From Bacillota bacterium (GTDB lineage Bacteria > Bacillota > Clostridia > Lachnospirales > Lachnospiraceae): DNA of 64,000 bases. The notes beneath the pieces were generated by a model, which searched no databases, was not told where the DNA came from, and saw nothing but the letters and a program-made list of their open reading frames with translations. A program made the translations under genes and the position numbers. Location of the stretch: positions 195,229-259,228 of the forward strand of contig JAEXOU010000012.1 of assembly GCA_023439125.1 (NCBI GenBank). The letters are read 5' to 3'. Below, one piece after another: positions 17,209 to 26,023 of this stretch (position 1 is its first letter; every line of letters starts with the position of its first letter).

Positions 17209-18048
17209 TTATATTTCCTCTCTCTTCTCTTCCAGTTTGTTCTGTTTATCATCATACTTTTTCCATACACCAGCATAAAGGATATTGCGAAGAAGCTCTA
17301 CATCCCATATTAGAGGCAGTTTCTCAAATTCTCTTGTGCATTCTGCCATCATATTAGTTAATATCTGCTTCACGGTATTCTCAAACTCATCTTGTCTCGC
17401 AATGAAAACAAACGGATTATAGCTATTTGATTTCATATCTTCTTCTAAATCATCATAAGCGTCTATTAAATATATAAATTTACCTAAATAAAACCCAATG
17501 TTGCGAAGCGTATCTTCCCATATGTCCTTTTTATAAACAAACAGTTCTCCCATCAATTCTCCAAATGGTCGGCTAATCTCATCAACTGTTTGCTCGTTTT
17601 GCTTTTCTAATTCTGCAAGCTTAGCTAAGGAAGAACGTATCACTTCACATTGGCGTGGATATTTCTTTTCTATCTTTTTATATCGTCGCTTTAAAAGCTT
17701 TGCTCCACTGAAACCTATTACACTCTTATCATCAAACCAATCATCCAACAGCTTATGATACGTTAATGCTATGTTCATATCAGCCGCATAGTCGCTCATC
17801 TCATTCGTAATCATCCAATGTTTCGTTGTAGGGTGTGCAAGGCAACGCTTTTTTGCTTGTGTAACATTGCTTTCATATAAGGAAGTTAAAAGGATGATAA
17901 GAAATGTCATGTCATATGTTAACGTCATCTGACCAAATCGCCCGTAGTTTTTCTTTAATTGGTGACATAACCCGCAATAATATGCTTTATATTTGTAATA
18001 CTCCTTAACCTTAAGCTCCTGCTTGTTAATATTTACATAACCAAACAT
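17209..18048 (-). CDS. DUF5685 family protein
   Basis: A 279-residue, mostly alpha-helical protein. The N-terminus FGYVNINKQELKVKEYYKYK and the motif YYCGLCHQLKKNYG match the DUF5685 family as I remember it. DAYDDLEEDMKSNSYNPF near residue 205 resembles the Asp-rich helix of helical prenyl-transferase folds, which may be coincidental. It is probably cytoplasmic and has no signal peptide. It is the first gene of a three-gene unit with a J-domain protein and a membrane protein. Its function is unknown. Confidence 0.75.
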   Translation of the reverse strand: MFGYVNINKQELKVKEYYKYKAYYCGLCHQLKKNYGRFGQMTLTYDMTFLIILLTSLYESNVTQAKKRCLAHPTTKHWMITNEMSDYAADMNIALTYHKLLDDWFDDKSVIGFSGAKLLKRRYKKIEKKYPRQCEVIRSSLAKLAELEKQNEQTVDEISRPFGELMGELFVYKKDIWEDTLRNIGFYLGKFIYLIDAYDDLEEDMKSNSYNPFVFIARQDEFENTVKQILTNMMAECTREFEKLPLIWDVELLRNILYAGVWKKYDDKQNKLEEKREEI

Positions 18049-18139
18049 TAGCTCCTCCTTTTATTCAAACTTCTGACTAAGCACATTATATCAGTTAAAT
18101 CACCAATTCGCATTATATAATTCAGATTTTAATAATATT

Positions 18140-18499
18140 TTAAGACATTAATTGCTTTTTCCATTCTTCCTCTTTAAAACCAAGCAATACCCCATCTTCC
18201 ATTACTAAAATTGGCCGTTTTACTAGCATACCGTCACTTGCTAGACATTCTAACAATTCTTCCTCTGTCATTATCTTAACCTTCTCCTTTAAGTTCATCT
18301 CGCGATATAAGACTCCACTTGTATTAAAGAATTTTAAGAGCGATAAATTGCTTTTATCCTTCCATGACTTTAATTCTTCTTTTGTTGGTGGTTCTTCTTT
18401 GATATCTTTTGAATCAAATGCAATATTTCTATCACTTAACCATTTTTTCGCTTTTTGACATGTTGAGCACTTTGAGTACCCATAAAATAAATACGCCAT
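18140..18499 (-). CDS. Spx/ArsC family thioredoxin-fold protein
   Basis: A 119-residue protein with the ArsC/Spx fold. CSTCQKAKKWL (about 11-21) holds the CxxC motif, and RPILVMEDGVLLGFKEEEW near the C-terminus holds the conserved Arg-Pro. Family members include the transcription regulators Spx and MgsR and the less studied YffB-like reductases. The spacing fits the YffB/MgsR type better than true arsenate reductase, which has a single N-terminal cysteine. GGAGGTAATAATTT precedes the ATG. It is divergent from the superoxide dismutase gene, which suggests an oxidative stress context. Confidence 0.8.
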   Translation of the reverse strand: MAYLFYGYSKCSTCQKAKKWLSDRNIAFDSKDIKEEPPTKEELKSWKDKSNLSLLKFFNTSGVLYREMNLKEKVKIMTEEELLECLASDGMLVKRPILVMEDGVLLGFKEEEWKKQLMS

Positions 18500-18595
18500 A
18501 AATTATTACCTCCGATGTAACATAAATCTTTCATGAAACAATCCCAAGATTATCACATAGATTATACTAAATGAATTTAATAGGATATTTTCATT

Positions 18596-19276
18596 ATGAA
18601 TCAAACGCACAAAACTTATCCATTTCAATTATTGCCTCTTCCTTATCCAAAATCCAGTTTAAGTCCAAATATTAGTGAAGAAACCTTGTCTTTTCACCAC
18701 GATAAGCATTTAAAAACTTATGTTGATAATTTAAATAAAATTTTAGAGCCGTACCCAATGTATCATTCTTGGACTTTGGAAGCTCTTGTCACATATTATC
18801 ATATATTACCTCATGACATCCAGACACCAATTCGTAATAATGCTGGTGGTGTATATAATCATGATTTATATTTCTCGACATTAAAACCAGTGTCGGATTA
18901 CTTGCTTAATACACTTGATTTATCTCATAATACTACAAGTCATTGTTATGATTCCTCGCCAAATGAATTCTATATTCGGTTTCGCCAAACCTTTCACAGT
19001 TATCAAGATTTTAAGACTTCATTTAAAGCTAGTGCATTAAGTGTGTTCGGCTCAGGTTATGCTTGGTTAGTAGCAAATAGAAATCAAGAATTACTTATTG
19101 TAACAACCCCAAACCAAGACACCCCACTTACACAAGACCTTCGCCCCTTACTGACAATTGATGTATGGGAGCATGCATACTATTTAGATTACCAAAATCG
19201 CAGACAGGAATATGTCGACCATTGGTTTGAGCTCATTAATTGGGATGTAGTTACACATAACTGGGGACGCTACTAA
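18596..19276 (+). CDS. Iron/manganese superoxide dismutase
   Basis: Converts superoxide to hydrogen peroxide and oxygen in the cytoplasm. The metal ligands are visible: histidine in SFHHDKHLKTYVDNLN (about 38-42), histidine in NNAGGVYNHDLYF, and Asp and His in DVWEHAYYLDYQNR near residue 196. The 226-residue protein has a short N-terminal extension compared with typical enzymes of about 200. Metal preference cannot be decided here. The ribosome site is weak (AGGATAT about ten bases before the ATG). A GC-rich inverted repeat (GGGGACG...CGTCCCC, 19263-19289) spans the stop codon and could slow the transcript end. Confidence 0.9.
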   Translation: MNQTHKTYPFQLLPLPYPKSSLSPNISEETLSFHHDKHLKTYVDNLNKILEPYPMYHSWTLEALVTYYHILPHDIQTPIRNNAGGVYNHDLYFSTLKPVSDYLLNTLDLSHNTTSHCYDSSPNEFYIRFRQTFHSYQDFKTSFKASALSVFGSGYAWLVANRNQELLIVTTPNQDTPLTQDLRPLLTIDVWEHAYYLDYQNRRQEYVDHWFELINWDVVTHNWGRY

Positions 19277-19304
19277 CATGTACGTCCCCCAACTATCTGA
19301 ATAA

Positions 19305-20417
19305 CTAATTCATAATTGAATTATCACGTAAAAAACGTAACACTTTTTCCTCGAGTAAGGCTTTTTCTACTACCTCACGTCCACCATTTTGCTCTACTAA
19401 TGCCTCACTTGACTCATATCCATAGTTTAAAGCCGCCTCTTCAATTAGATTTAAATACTCTTCATTTGTAAGCTCGATTCCTTCCACCTTCGCTATTTCT
19501 GCTAAAACATAACTTTCTTTTACATAAAGTTCAGCAAAATATTTTACTTCCTTATCGAATTCATCCATGGTCATACCAAAAGATGAAGTTACAAATGACT
19601 CTAGATCTAAATCATAATAGGATGCTGCTGACTTATAGGTTTCAAGCATCTCTTCTTCCTTTGCATTGATCTCACTTTGGTTTACTGAGTGAAAGGTTGA
19701 ATTTTCTACAATCTGTTCTAATATTTGATCATCAATTGCACTTTGATACTCATATTCCTTATTCTCCTGTAGTCCTTCATACAGGTATTCATTATATTCA
19801 TCCGTTGTATTGTACTCTGTATTATAAGCAACAAATTCATCCGTATATTCTCTTATACCAATTTCCTTTATCGTTACTGTAAATTCCGCATCTTTTCCTA
19901 TAATATCTGATTGTGGAAACGATTCAGGGATGGTCACCTTAACTGTAACCGTCTCACCGACCTTTTTTCCCACTAACTGAGCATCAAAACCTTCTATGAA
20001 TTCATCTGATCCAATATGAAGCTCATAATCCTTTACCGTACTATAGTCAAATTCTTTTCCATCTACTAGACCAATATAATCAACGATTACAAAATCTCCA
20101 TCCTCAACGATATCACGATTCGTAACAGGTAACATATCAGATTCATACTGAACAAAGTTAAGAACTTCCTGCTCAATATCTTCTTCCGTGATATCATTCT
20201 CCGAAACCGTTACCGACAATCCCTTATACTCACCAAGTGTAAGCTCAAATTCTTTTTTACGACCATGAAGTAGAAAAATCAATCCTGTAATCACGATTGC
20301 TGCTAAGATTACCAATAGAAGAATAACTCTCTTTTGGGATATTTTCTTAGAAACTCGTTTTTTTGCTACATTAATTGTATCTGATTCTTGTTTCATTTGC
20401 TCTTCCTTTTGATTCAT
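19305..20417 (-). CDS. Membrane-anchored trigger-factor-like peptidyl-prolyl isomerase
   Basis: A 370-residue protein with a basic N-terminus and a single membrane helix (LLLVILAAIVITGLIFLL, about 34-51), after which the rest should face outward. It has an FKBP-type isomerase domain (DGDFVIVDYIGLVDGKEF, then IGSDEFIEGFDAQLVGKKVG) and a helical trigger-factor C-terminal domain. The ribosome-binding domain of true trigger factor is missing, so it is probably an extracytoplasmic foldase. GGGGGA five bases before the ATG at 20417 supports that start over a longer one at 20495. It is a paralogue of the next gene upstream. Confidence 0.83.
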   Translation of the reverse strand: MNQKEEQMKQESDTINVAKKRVSKKISQKRVILLLVILAAIVITGLIFLLHGRKKEFELTLGEYKGLSVTVSENDITEEDIEQEVLNFVQYESDMLPVTNRDIVEDGDFVIVDYIGLVDGKEFDYSTVKDYELHIGSDEFIEGFDAQLVGKKVGETVTVKVTIPESFPQSDIIGKDAEFTVTIKEIGIREYTDEFVAYNTEYNTTDEYNEYLYEGLQENKEYEYQSAIDDQILEQIVENSTFHSVNQSEINAKEEEMLETYKSAASYYDLDLESFVTSSFGMTMDEFDKEVKYFAELYVKESYVLAEIAKVEGIELTNEEYLNLIEEAALNYGYESSEALVEQNGGREVVEKALLEEKVLRFLRDNSIMN

Positions 20418-20624
20418 AACTTCCCCCTTTTGCAACGCCTTATTCTTTATGGAAATCATAAGAAACACACCTTCAAAATGAAAGGACCATTGCAAAATAT
20501 GTTAAACATTGAAACCTCTTCAATGTATTCTCTTGCAACAGTCCCTTTTATTCTATTCTAGATACCACAAGTGTATTCTTTTTCTATTCTTATATTTTAA
20601 TTCAGAATAGACTATGAAAAGCAA

Positions 20625-21788
20625 TTATTCTGTTTTAACAATTGCAGAATCAAGAACAATAGCTTTTGCCTTATCTAATGTAGCAGATTCCCTAACAACT
20701 TCATCTCCACCCATATCAGTAATAAACTGTTCCTTATCTGTATATCCATAATCAGTCATGTAATTAGCAACTGTCTCATCATACTCTTCATCCGATAAAG
20801 TAACATTTTCTGCTTTAATAATTTCTTCAAGTAGATATCTCTGACGGACATTAAATTCTGATGCTTTCGACATTTCTGTATTAAACTCCTCTAATGACAT
20901 TCCACCAAAAGAGTAATACACATAGCTTTCCATATCCATTCCATACATCTCTGCGGCATTTTGATAATCACTCGTCATCTGTGCTGTGAATTCATCAATT
21001 TCAGATTGATTTAGCCCAGTAAATGTTGCATTGTCAATTGCCTTTTGCATAATGTTAATAATTTTTTGATTATTCGCACTGTATTCTTTAGATGATTTTA
21101 TACTAGTCTTAATAAACTCTTTATATTCATCAACTGTTTTATTACCATTTCTATCATTTGCAGCAATCACTGCATCAGAAATTGGTTCTTTTTCACCACT
21201 GTCAATAAAATTAATGGTTACTGTAAACACTGCATCTTTTCCAGCTACATCCGTACTGCTGTAATCTACTGGGAAAGTACATTGAACATCAACTGTATCC
21301 CCCACATTTTTTCCAACAAGACCCGACTCAAAACCTTCAATAAACTGACCTGATCCAATTGTTAGAGATGCCCCTGCATCAGTACCGCCAGTAAATGCCT
21401 CACCGTCAATTTTCCCAACATAATCAATATTTACAATATCACCCTCTTCAACTACCTTCTTATCAGATGGAATAGGGGTTCCATATACATTATTAAAGGC
21501 ATCTAGTTGTGCCTGAATTTCTTCGTCCGTCACTTCAATCGACATCATTGTAACTTCAAGTCCTTTGTATTGCCCAAGTTCCACTGATACATTACTTTTT
21601 TCAGCCTCTCCTGTTGCTTCTGGTGTTGCTTCTGGTGTTGCCTCTCCTGTTGCTTCTGGCGTTGCTTCTCCTGATACGCTAGGTGTTCCTGTCGCACCTT
21701 GAGTGCCAAACGTTTTTTTATTATCACACGCAGTCAATGATAATACTAAACATAAACATGTACCAAGTAACAATGATCTCTTTCTCAT
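20625..21788 (-). CDS. Trigger-factor-like peptidyl-prolyl isomerase lipoprotein
   Basis: A 387-residue lipoprotein: the signal peptide ends in LSLTAC (Cys 21). A low-complexity linker follows, made of repeated TPEAT and GEATPEA units (about residues 36-65), then an FKBP domain (VEEGDIVNIDYVGKIDGEAF, IGSGQFIEGFESGLVGKNVG) and a helical trigger-factor C-terminal domain. It should help proteins fold at the outer face of the membrane. It is a tandem paralogue of the gene at 19305, differing in its mode of anchoring. Its repeat-rich linker resembles that of the HtrA-like protein at 45540. No operon partner other than the paralogue is visible. Confidence 0.85.
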   Translation of the reverse strand: MRKRSLLLGTCLCLVLSLTACDNKKTFGTQGATGTPSVSGEATPEATGEATPEATPEATGEAEKSNVSVELGQYKGLEVTMMSIEVTDEEIQAQLDAFNNVYGTPIPSDKKVVEEGDIVNIDYVGKIDGEAFTGGTDAGASLTIGSGQFIEGFESGLVGKNVGDTVDVQCTFPVDYSSTDVAGKDAVFTVTINFIDSGEKEPISDAVIAANDRNGNKTVDEYKEFIKTSIKSSKEYSANNQKIINIMQKAIDNATFTGLNQSEIDEFTAQMTSDYQNAAEMYGMDMESYVYYSFGGMSLEEFNTEMSKASEFNVRQRYLLEEIIKAENVTLSDEEYDETVANYMTDYGYTDKEQFITDMGGDEVVRESATLDKAKAIVLDSAIVKTE

Positions 21789-21911
21789 ATGATTCCCTCT
21801 CTAATCTTAACAGCTACTTATGATTGTGTAGCGAGTTATTTATATATTTATCTACGTAACAATATAGACAGATAGACTCTTTCTTTATAACATACTTTAC
21901 AAAAAAAATAA

Positions 21912-21957
21912 AGCCTTTCAGAAAAGTTCATACAAAGTTCAATCTTTTTGAAAGGCT
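21912..21957 (-). terminator. Terminator of the GH105 gene
   Basis: AGCCTTTCAAAAAG and CTTTTCTGAAAGGCT pair with one bulge, followed by TTTATTTTTTT in the minus direction, a few bases after the stop codon at 21967. Confidence 0.7.
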
Positions 21958-21966
21958 CTACCTTTT

Positions 21967-23091
21967 TTATTTTAATCTTAATAACTCAGTATATGCTAAT
22001 AAAAATGGGCCAACCCCTTTTGCATCATCCTGCACAATTGGTTCTGACATATAGTATTCATACGTTCCGTCACGCATATCTTTACCGCCAAGACCAGCTA
22101 CTAAACAAATACCACCAAGACTCATCTTACCTTCTTCGGTAGAAAGATACTTCTCACAAATTCCATCCATCGCTTTCTTTGCGTACTGGCGATAGTGATC
22201 TGGCAAGAAACCAAGACGTACTCCTTTTAAAATACCATAAGCCATAATGGAACTACCACTTGTCTCAAGATAATTCTTCTCGCGACCACCCATGTTAACT
22301 ACCTGATACCACATGCCACTTTCATCTTGGTATTTTAACATGCTTTCAATTAATTCAATAAATATGTTCTTTAATTTTTCATACTCCTCTTCATAACCTA
22401 CTGGATCACATTTATCTAGCGTATCAAGTAACGCCATTGTATACCAACCAAGAGCTCTTAACCAGAAGTTCTTTGACAAGCCTGTTTCCTTATCACACCA
22501 AAACATCTCACGGGAAGAATCATATGCATGATAATATAAACCTGTTTCTTTATCTCTCAATAAATCATATACATTAAAGAATTGACGAAAAATATCTGAA
22601 TAATTCTTCTTATGGTGAAATCTCGTTTCATATTCCATATAAAAAGGCTGTCCCATATAAAGACCGTCTAACCATATTTGATGCGGATAAATTAGTTTAT
22701 GCCAAAAGTTTCCCTCTTTTGTTCTTGGCTGCTTACACACTTGTTCATATACATGGTCAATTGCCTTACGATATTTCTCTTTTCCAGTTAGATCATATAG
22801 CTCAAATAATGTCTTTCCCGCATTAACATCATCGATATTGAACTTTTCGATATGATATCCATCAATCGTACCATCTTCTCTGACACGATAATCTATGAAT
22901 GCATCCGCAAAATCGAAATACTTTTTGTCCTTTGTAATGGCATACATCTCAAGAACTGCTTTGATCATGCATCCATCAATGTAATTCCACTCTGATTTTA
23001 AACCTTGCTTTAATTTTTCAATATTCCACATTGGGCGTTCAGGTGTACTCTTATCAAGTAACTCATTAATATATTTTACAATTATGTCCAC
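21967..23091 (-). CDS. Glycoside hydrolase family 105, unsaturated rhamnogalacturonyl hydrolase
   Basis: A 374-residue protein without a signal peptide, so probably cytoplasmic. It acts on unsaturated galacturonyl-rhamnose products of pectin lyases. YIDGCMIKAVLEMY, DVNAGKTLFELYDLTG, IWLDGLYMGQPFYMEYE (holding the expected catalytic Asp) and WLRALGWYTMALLDTL are GH105 signatures, and the length is typical of YteR/YesR. The start is a GTG with GGAGGATATTGC upstream. It stands alone here; uptake and other pectin enzymes must be elsewhere. This supports a plant-polysaccharide-using organism. Confidence 0.92.
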   Translation of the reverse strand: MDIIVKYINELLDKSTPERPMWNIEKLKQGLKSEWNYIDGCMIKAVLEMYAITKDKKYFDFADAFIDYRVREDGTIDGYHIEKFNIDDVNAGKTLFELYDLTGKEKYRKAIDHVYEQVCKQPRTKEGNFWHKLIYPHQIWLDGLYMGQPFYMEYETRFHHKKNYSDIFRQFFNVYDLLRDKETGLYYHAYDSSREMFWCDKETGLSKNFWLRALGWYTMALLDTLDKCDPVGYEEEYEKLKNIFIELIESMLKYQDESGMWYQVVNMGGREKNYLETSGSSIMAYGILKGVRLGFLPDHYRQYAKKAMDGICEKYLSTEEGKMSLGGICLVAGLGGKDMRDGTYEYYMSEPIVQDDAKGVGPFLLAYTELLRLK

Positions 23092-23214
23092 GCAATATCC
23101 TCCTAGTATGTTATGTAAAACATAAATATTATAAGTACCTAATTATATCATGGTAAGAGCTTACATTCAACATAAAAGCAACTTCATTCAAAGCAGACTG
23201 CACAAAACTTGCGA

Positions 23215-23901
23215 TTAAACTTCCTCAATATATGTAACGCCTTCGGCTTTACTTAATACTTCTAGTATTTCTACATGATTTCGTTTAACTAGAGAGCGCA
23301 TCGTAACCAATATTCCTATCCTCTCGTCTGACATTAATTTATCATGGTTAATATCCATGTCACTCACCTTTAATTCGTTTTCTTTCACATATTGAAGGAA
23401 ACCTGCTAGTACGCTAAGACTCGATAATTCTACATATAAATTCACTATTTTAGCGGAAGACATCACTTTGTCATCAACATTTTGTAATGCAGCAACAATG
23501 ATAAATGTTAAGATACAACCAATCACCGCTCCACTGTAAAATCCAACTCCAATTGCAAGTCCGACACAAGCTACTGCCCATAACCCAGCTGCTGTTGTCA
23601 GTCCACGAACTTTGTTTCTTCCTGTAACAATGATAGTTCCTGCACCAAGAAAACCAATTCCACTAATCACTTGAGCTCCCAAACGTGCTGGGTCTATTTG
23701 TGGATATTGTTTTATCATGTATTGATTCGTTATCATAACTAGGGTTGCCCCCATGCAAACAAGCATATAGGTACGAAAACCAGCTGGGTGCCTTTTTCTA
23801 CCCCGCTCGATTCCAAGAATACCGCCACATAAAATTGCTAATAACAATCGTGTTGTTATGGAAATTAAATTAATCTCATAAAATACTTCAGGTAGCTTCA
23901 T
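23215..23901 (-). CDS. MgtC/SapB family membrane protein
   Basis: A 228-residue protein with about five N-terminal membrane helices and a cytoplasmic ACT-like C-terminal domain (about 140-228). GGILGIERGRKRHPAGFRTYMLVCMGA is the MgtC hallmark (quoted only in part elsewhere), and GLTTAAGLWAVACVGLAIG matches the family. Relatives have been linked to Mg2+ homeostasis and to control of ATP synthase in pathogens, but most family members are uncharacterised. GGGAGGA five bases before the ATG at 23901 supports this start over one at 23922. No magnesium riboswitch is visible upstream. Confidence 0.86.
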   Translation of the reverse strand: MKLPEVFYEINLISITTRLLLAILCGGILGIERGRKRHPAGFRTYMLVCMGATLVMITNQYMIKQYPQIDPARLGAQVISGIGFLGAGTIIVTGRNKVRGLTTAAGLWAVACVGLAIGVGFYSGAVIGCILTFIIVAALQNVDDKVMSSAKIVNLYVELSSLSVLAGFLQYVKENELKVSDMDINHDKLMSDERIGILVTMRSLVKRNHVEILEVLSKAEGVTYIEEV

Positions 23902-24181
23902 AAATATCCTCCCTTTCATCATGAAATATTTTTATTATATTATACCTTATAAATGCCGAATTCTCAATTCTTAAAGTACTTCTTTGATGATTTATTGCTT
24001 CCTTTCACTTCTCAACATTTCCTACTTTTATAATGGATGAATTCCCTAATTCAATCTAATTATATTTATTATTTTGACAAATCAGCCAATATGCATTTTT
24101 TTCAGAATAGTTTCATCTTTATATCAAAATAATTTTCTAAAAAAATATTTAATTTTGTCTATAAAATATGTGTACAAATGA

Positions 24182-24210
24182 TTGACAAGTAAGTAAAATA
24201 CCCCTATAAT
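24182..24210 (+). promoter_or_regulatory. Consensus sigma-A promoter of the sugar isomerase gene
   Basis: TTGACA (24182-24187) and TATAAT (24205-24210) are perfect consensus hexamers with an ideal 17-base spacer. They lie about 95 bases before the ATG at 24304. The 400-base spacer upstream is very AT-rich and shows nothing else that I can support. Confidence 0.85.
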
Positions 24211-24303
24211 TGAATTAGTATAATAACTAAACTAATAACTAGAAAGTTCGACAGATGGGTCTATGTTATGAATTAACACGCAAAGAAAGGTAGGATTTAT
24301 AAG

Positions 24304-25785
24304 ATGAATAATATTCCTAATATCAAGTTAGGTATCGCTTCCGTAAGTCGTGACTGCTTCCCAATGGTATTATCCGCAAGCAGACGTGCTGCTGTTGTAG
24401 CTGCATACCGTAAAAAAGGATTAGAAGTTGTTGAATGTCCAATTACAATGGAGAATGAACTACATATGATGGACGCATTAGCTTTCTTAAAAGAAGAAAA
24501 ATGTAATGCTTTAGTAATCTATCTTGGAAACTTTGGACCAGAAACAACAGAAACTTTACTAGCTAAATATTTTGATGGACCAGTAATGTTCGTTGGTGCT
24601 GCAGAAGAATCTACTGGAATCTTAGCTGACAAACGTGGTGATGCATATTGTGGTATGTTAAATGCTAGCTACAACTTAAAGTTAAGAAATATCAAAGCAT
24701 ACATACCTGAGAATCCAGTTGGAACGCCAGACGAAATTGCTGACCGTATGGAAGAATTCCTTCCAATCGCACGTGCAATCGTTGGTCTTAATAACTTAAA
24801 GATTATCGCATTTGGACCTCGTCCTCAGGACTTCTTAGCTTGTAATGCACCAATCAAACAACTTTACAATTTAGGTCTTGAAATCGAAGAAAACTCTGAG
24901 TTAGATTTATATGCTGCATTTAATGCACATGCTAACGATGAAAGAATTCCAGCAGTTATCGCCGATATGGAAAATGAATTAGGCGCTGGTAACAAGATGC
25001 CTGGTATTCTTCCAAAGCTTGCTCAGTATGAATTGACATTACTTGATTGGTTAAAAGATCATAAGGGTTCTAGAGAATACGTTGTATTTGCTAACAAATG
25101 TTGGCCTAGTTTCCAGACTCAGTTTGGTTTCGTACCATGTTATGTAAACAGTCGTTTAACTGCGAAAGGTATTGCTGTATCTTGCGAAGTTGATATCTAT
25201 GGTGCAGTTAGTGAATATATTGGAACTTGCGTAAGTGAAGATGCTGTAACATTACTTGATATTAATAATACAGTACCAGCTGACTTATACAATGCAGATA
25301 TTAAAGGTAAATATGATTACCAGTTAAATGATACATTCATGGGCTTCCACTGTGGTAATACAGCTATATGCAAATTATCCTCTGGTACTATGAAGAATCA
25401 AAAGATTATGGCTAGAAGTCTTGAACCAGATCAAGAGCCTAATATCACAAGAGGTACTCTTGAAGGCGATATCGCACCAGGTGCTATCACATTCTATCGT
25501 CTACAATCAACAGCAGACGCTCTACTTCGTGCATATGTTGTTGAGGGCGAAGTATTACCAGTTGCAACTCACTCCTTCGGCTCTATCGGTATTTTTGCAG
25601 TTAAAGAGATGAATCGCTTCTACCGTCATATCTTGATTGAGAAAAACTATCCTCATCACGGAGCTGTTGCATTTGGCCATTATGGAAAGATTATGTATGA
25701 AATCTTTAAGTATCTTGGAGTAACAGATATCGGATTTAATCAGCCAAAGGGTATGTTATATCCTTCTGAAAACCCATTTTGTTAA
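24304..25785 (+). CDS. L-fucose/L-arabinose isomerase family protein
   Basis: A 493-residue sugar isomerase-fold protein that should interconvert an aldose and a ketose using a divalent metal. Candidate ligands match the FucI/AraA pattern: Glu in CEVDIYGAVSEY (near 296), Asp in LLDINN (near 319) and His in FHCGNTA (near 348). The N-terminal half is the family's Rossmann-like part (LGIASVSRDCFP, YLGNFGPETTET). The exact sugar is unknown. A perfect promoter, a good ribosome site (AAGGTAGGA) and repeated use of preferred codons suggest strong expression. No kinase, aldolase or transporter gene is adjacent, which is unusual for fucose or arabinose enzymes. Confidence 0.83.
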   Translation: MNNIPNIKLGIASVSRDCFPMVLSASRRAAVVAAYRKKGLEVVECPITMENELHMMDALAFLKEEKCNALVIYLGNFGPETTETLLAKYFDGPVMFVGAAEESTGILADKRGDAYCGMLNASYNLKLRNIKAYIPENPVGTPDEIADRMEEFLPIARAIVGLNNLKIIAFGPRPQDFLACNAPIKQLYNLGLEIEENSELDLYAAFNAHANDERIPAVIADMENELGAGNKMPGILPKLAQYELTLLDWLKDHKGSREYVVFANKCWPSFQTQFGFVPCYVNSRLTAKGIAVSCEVDIYGAVSEYIGTCVSEDAVTLLDINNTVPADLYNADIKGKYDYQLNDTFMGFHCGNTAICKLSSGTMKNQKIMARSLEPDQEPNITRGTLEGDIAPGAITFYRLQSTADALLRAYVVEGEVLPVATHSFGSIGIFAVKEMNRFYRHILIEKNYPHHGAVAFGHYGKIMYEIFKYLGVTDIGFNQPKGMLYPSENPFC

Positions 25786-25813
25786 TTTTTCTTTTTTCTT
25801 ATAATATAGAAAA

Positions 25814-25849
25814 GCAGTTGCAAATTTTGTTTGCAACTGCTTTTTTTTT
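25814..25849 (+). terminator. Terminator of the sugar isomerase gene
   Basis: GCAGTTGCAAA and TTTGCAACTGC form a perfect 11-bp stem with a five-base loop, followed by nine Ts, 29 bases after the stop codon. Confidence 0.92.
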
Positions 25850-25861
25850 CACAACTTTATT

Positions 25862-26023
25862 AGCGTTTGTGATTTCACTTCCTATCCTGAAGAAAGAGTT
25901 CACATGTATATTTTCGAAGGCCTTACAAGTTCCACACGCTCTTTGTGAGCTTGTGAGCATAGCGCGCCGTAGAAAATATATATGTGAACTCTTTCTTCTT
26001 CATAGCAAAAAATCACAAACGCT
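25862..26023. repeat. Family 1 convergent-end hairpin repeat, copy 3
   Basis: Outer arms AGCGTTTGTGATTT (25862-25875) and AAATCACAAACGCT (26010-26023) pair perfectly over 14 bp. The second pair, about 25889-25915 and 25973-25999, runs over 27 bases around AAAGAGTTCACAT with a single G-U pair. The loop carries GGCCTTACAAGT, CTTGTGAGC and AGCGCGCCGTAG, as in the other copies. The right outer arm includes the last codons of the dCMP deaminase gene. Stem sequences differ completely from copy 1. Confidence 0.9.

Noticed and set aside
18140..18499. Classical arsenate reductase
   Set aside because: The CxxC motif and conserved Arg-Pro fit Spx/YffB-like proteins, and no ars genes are nearby.
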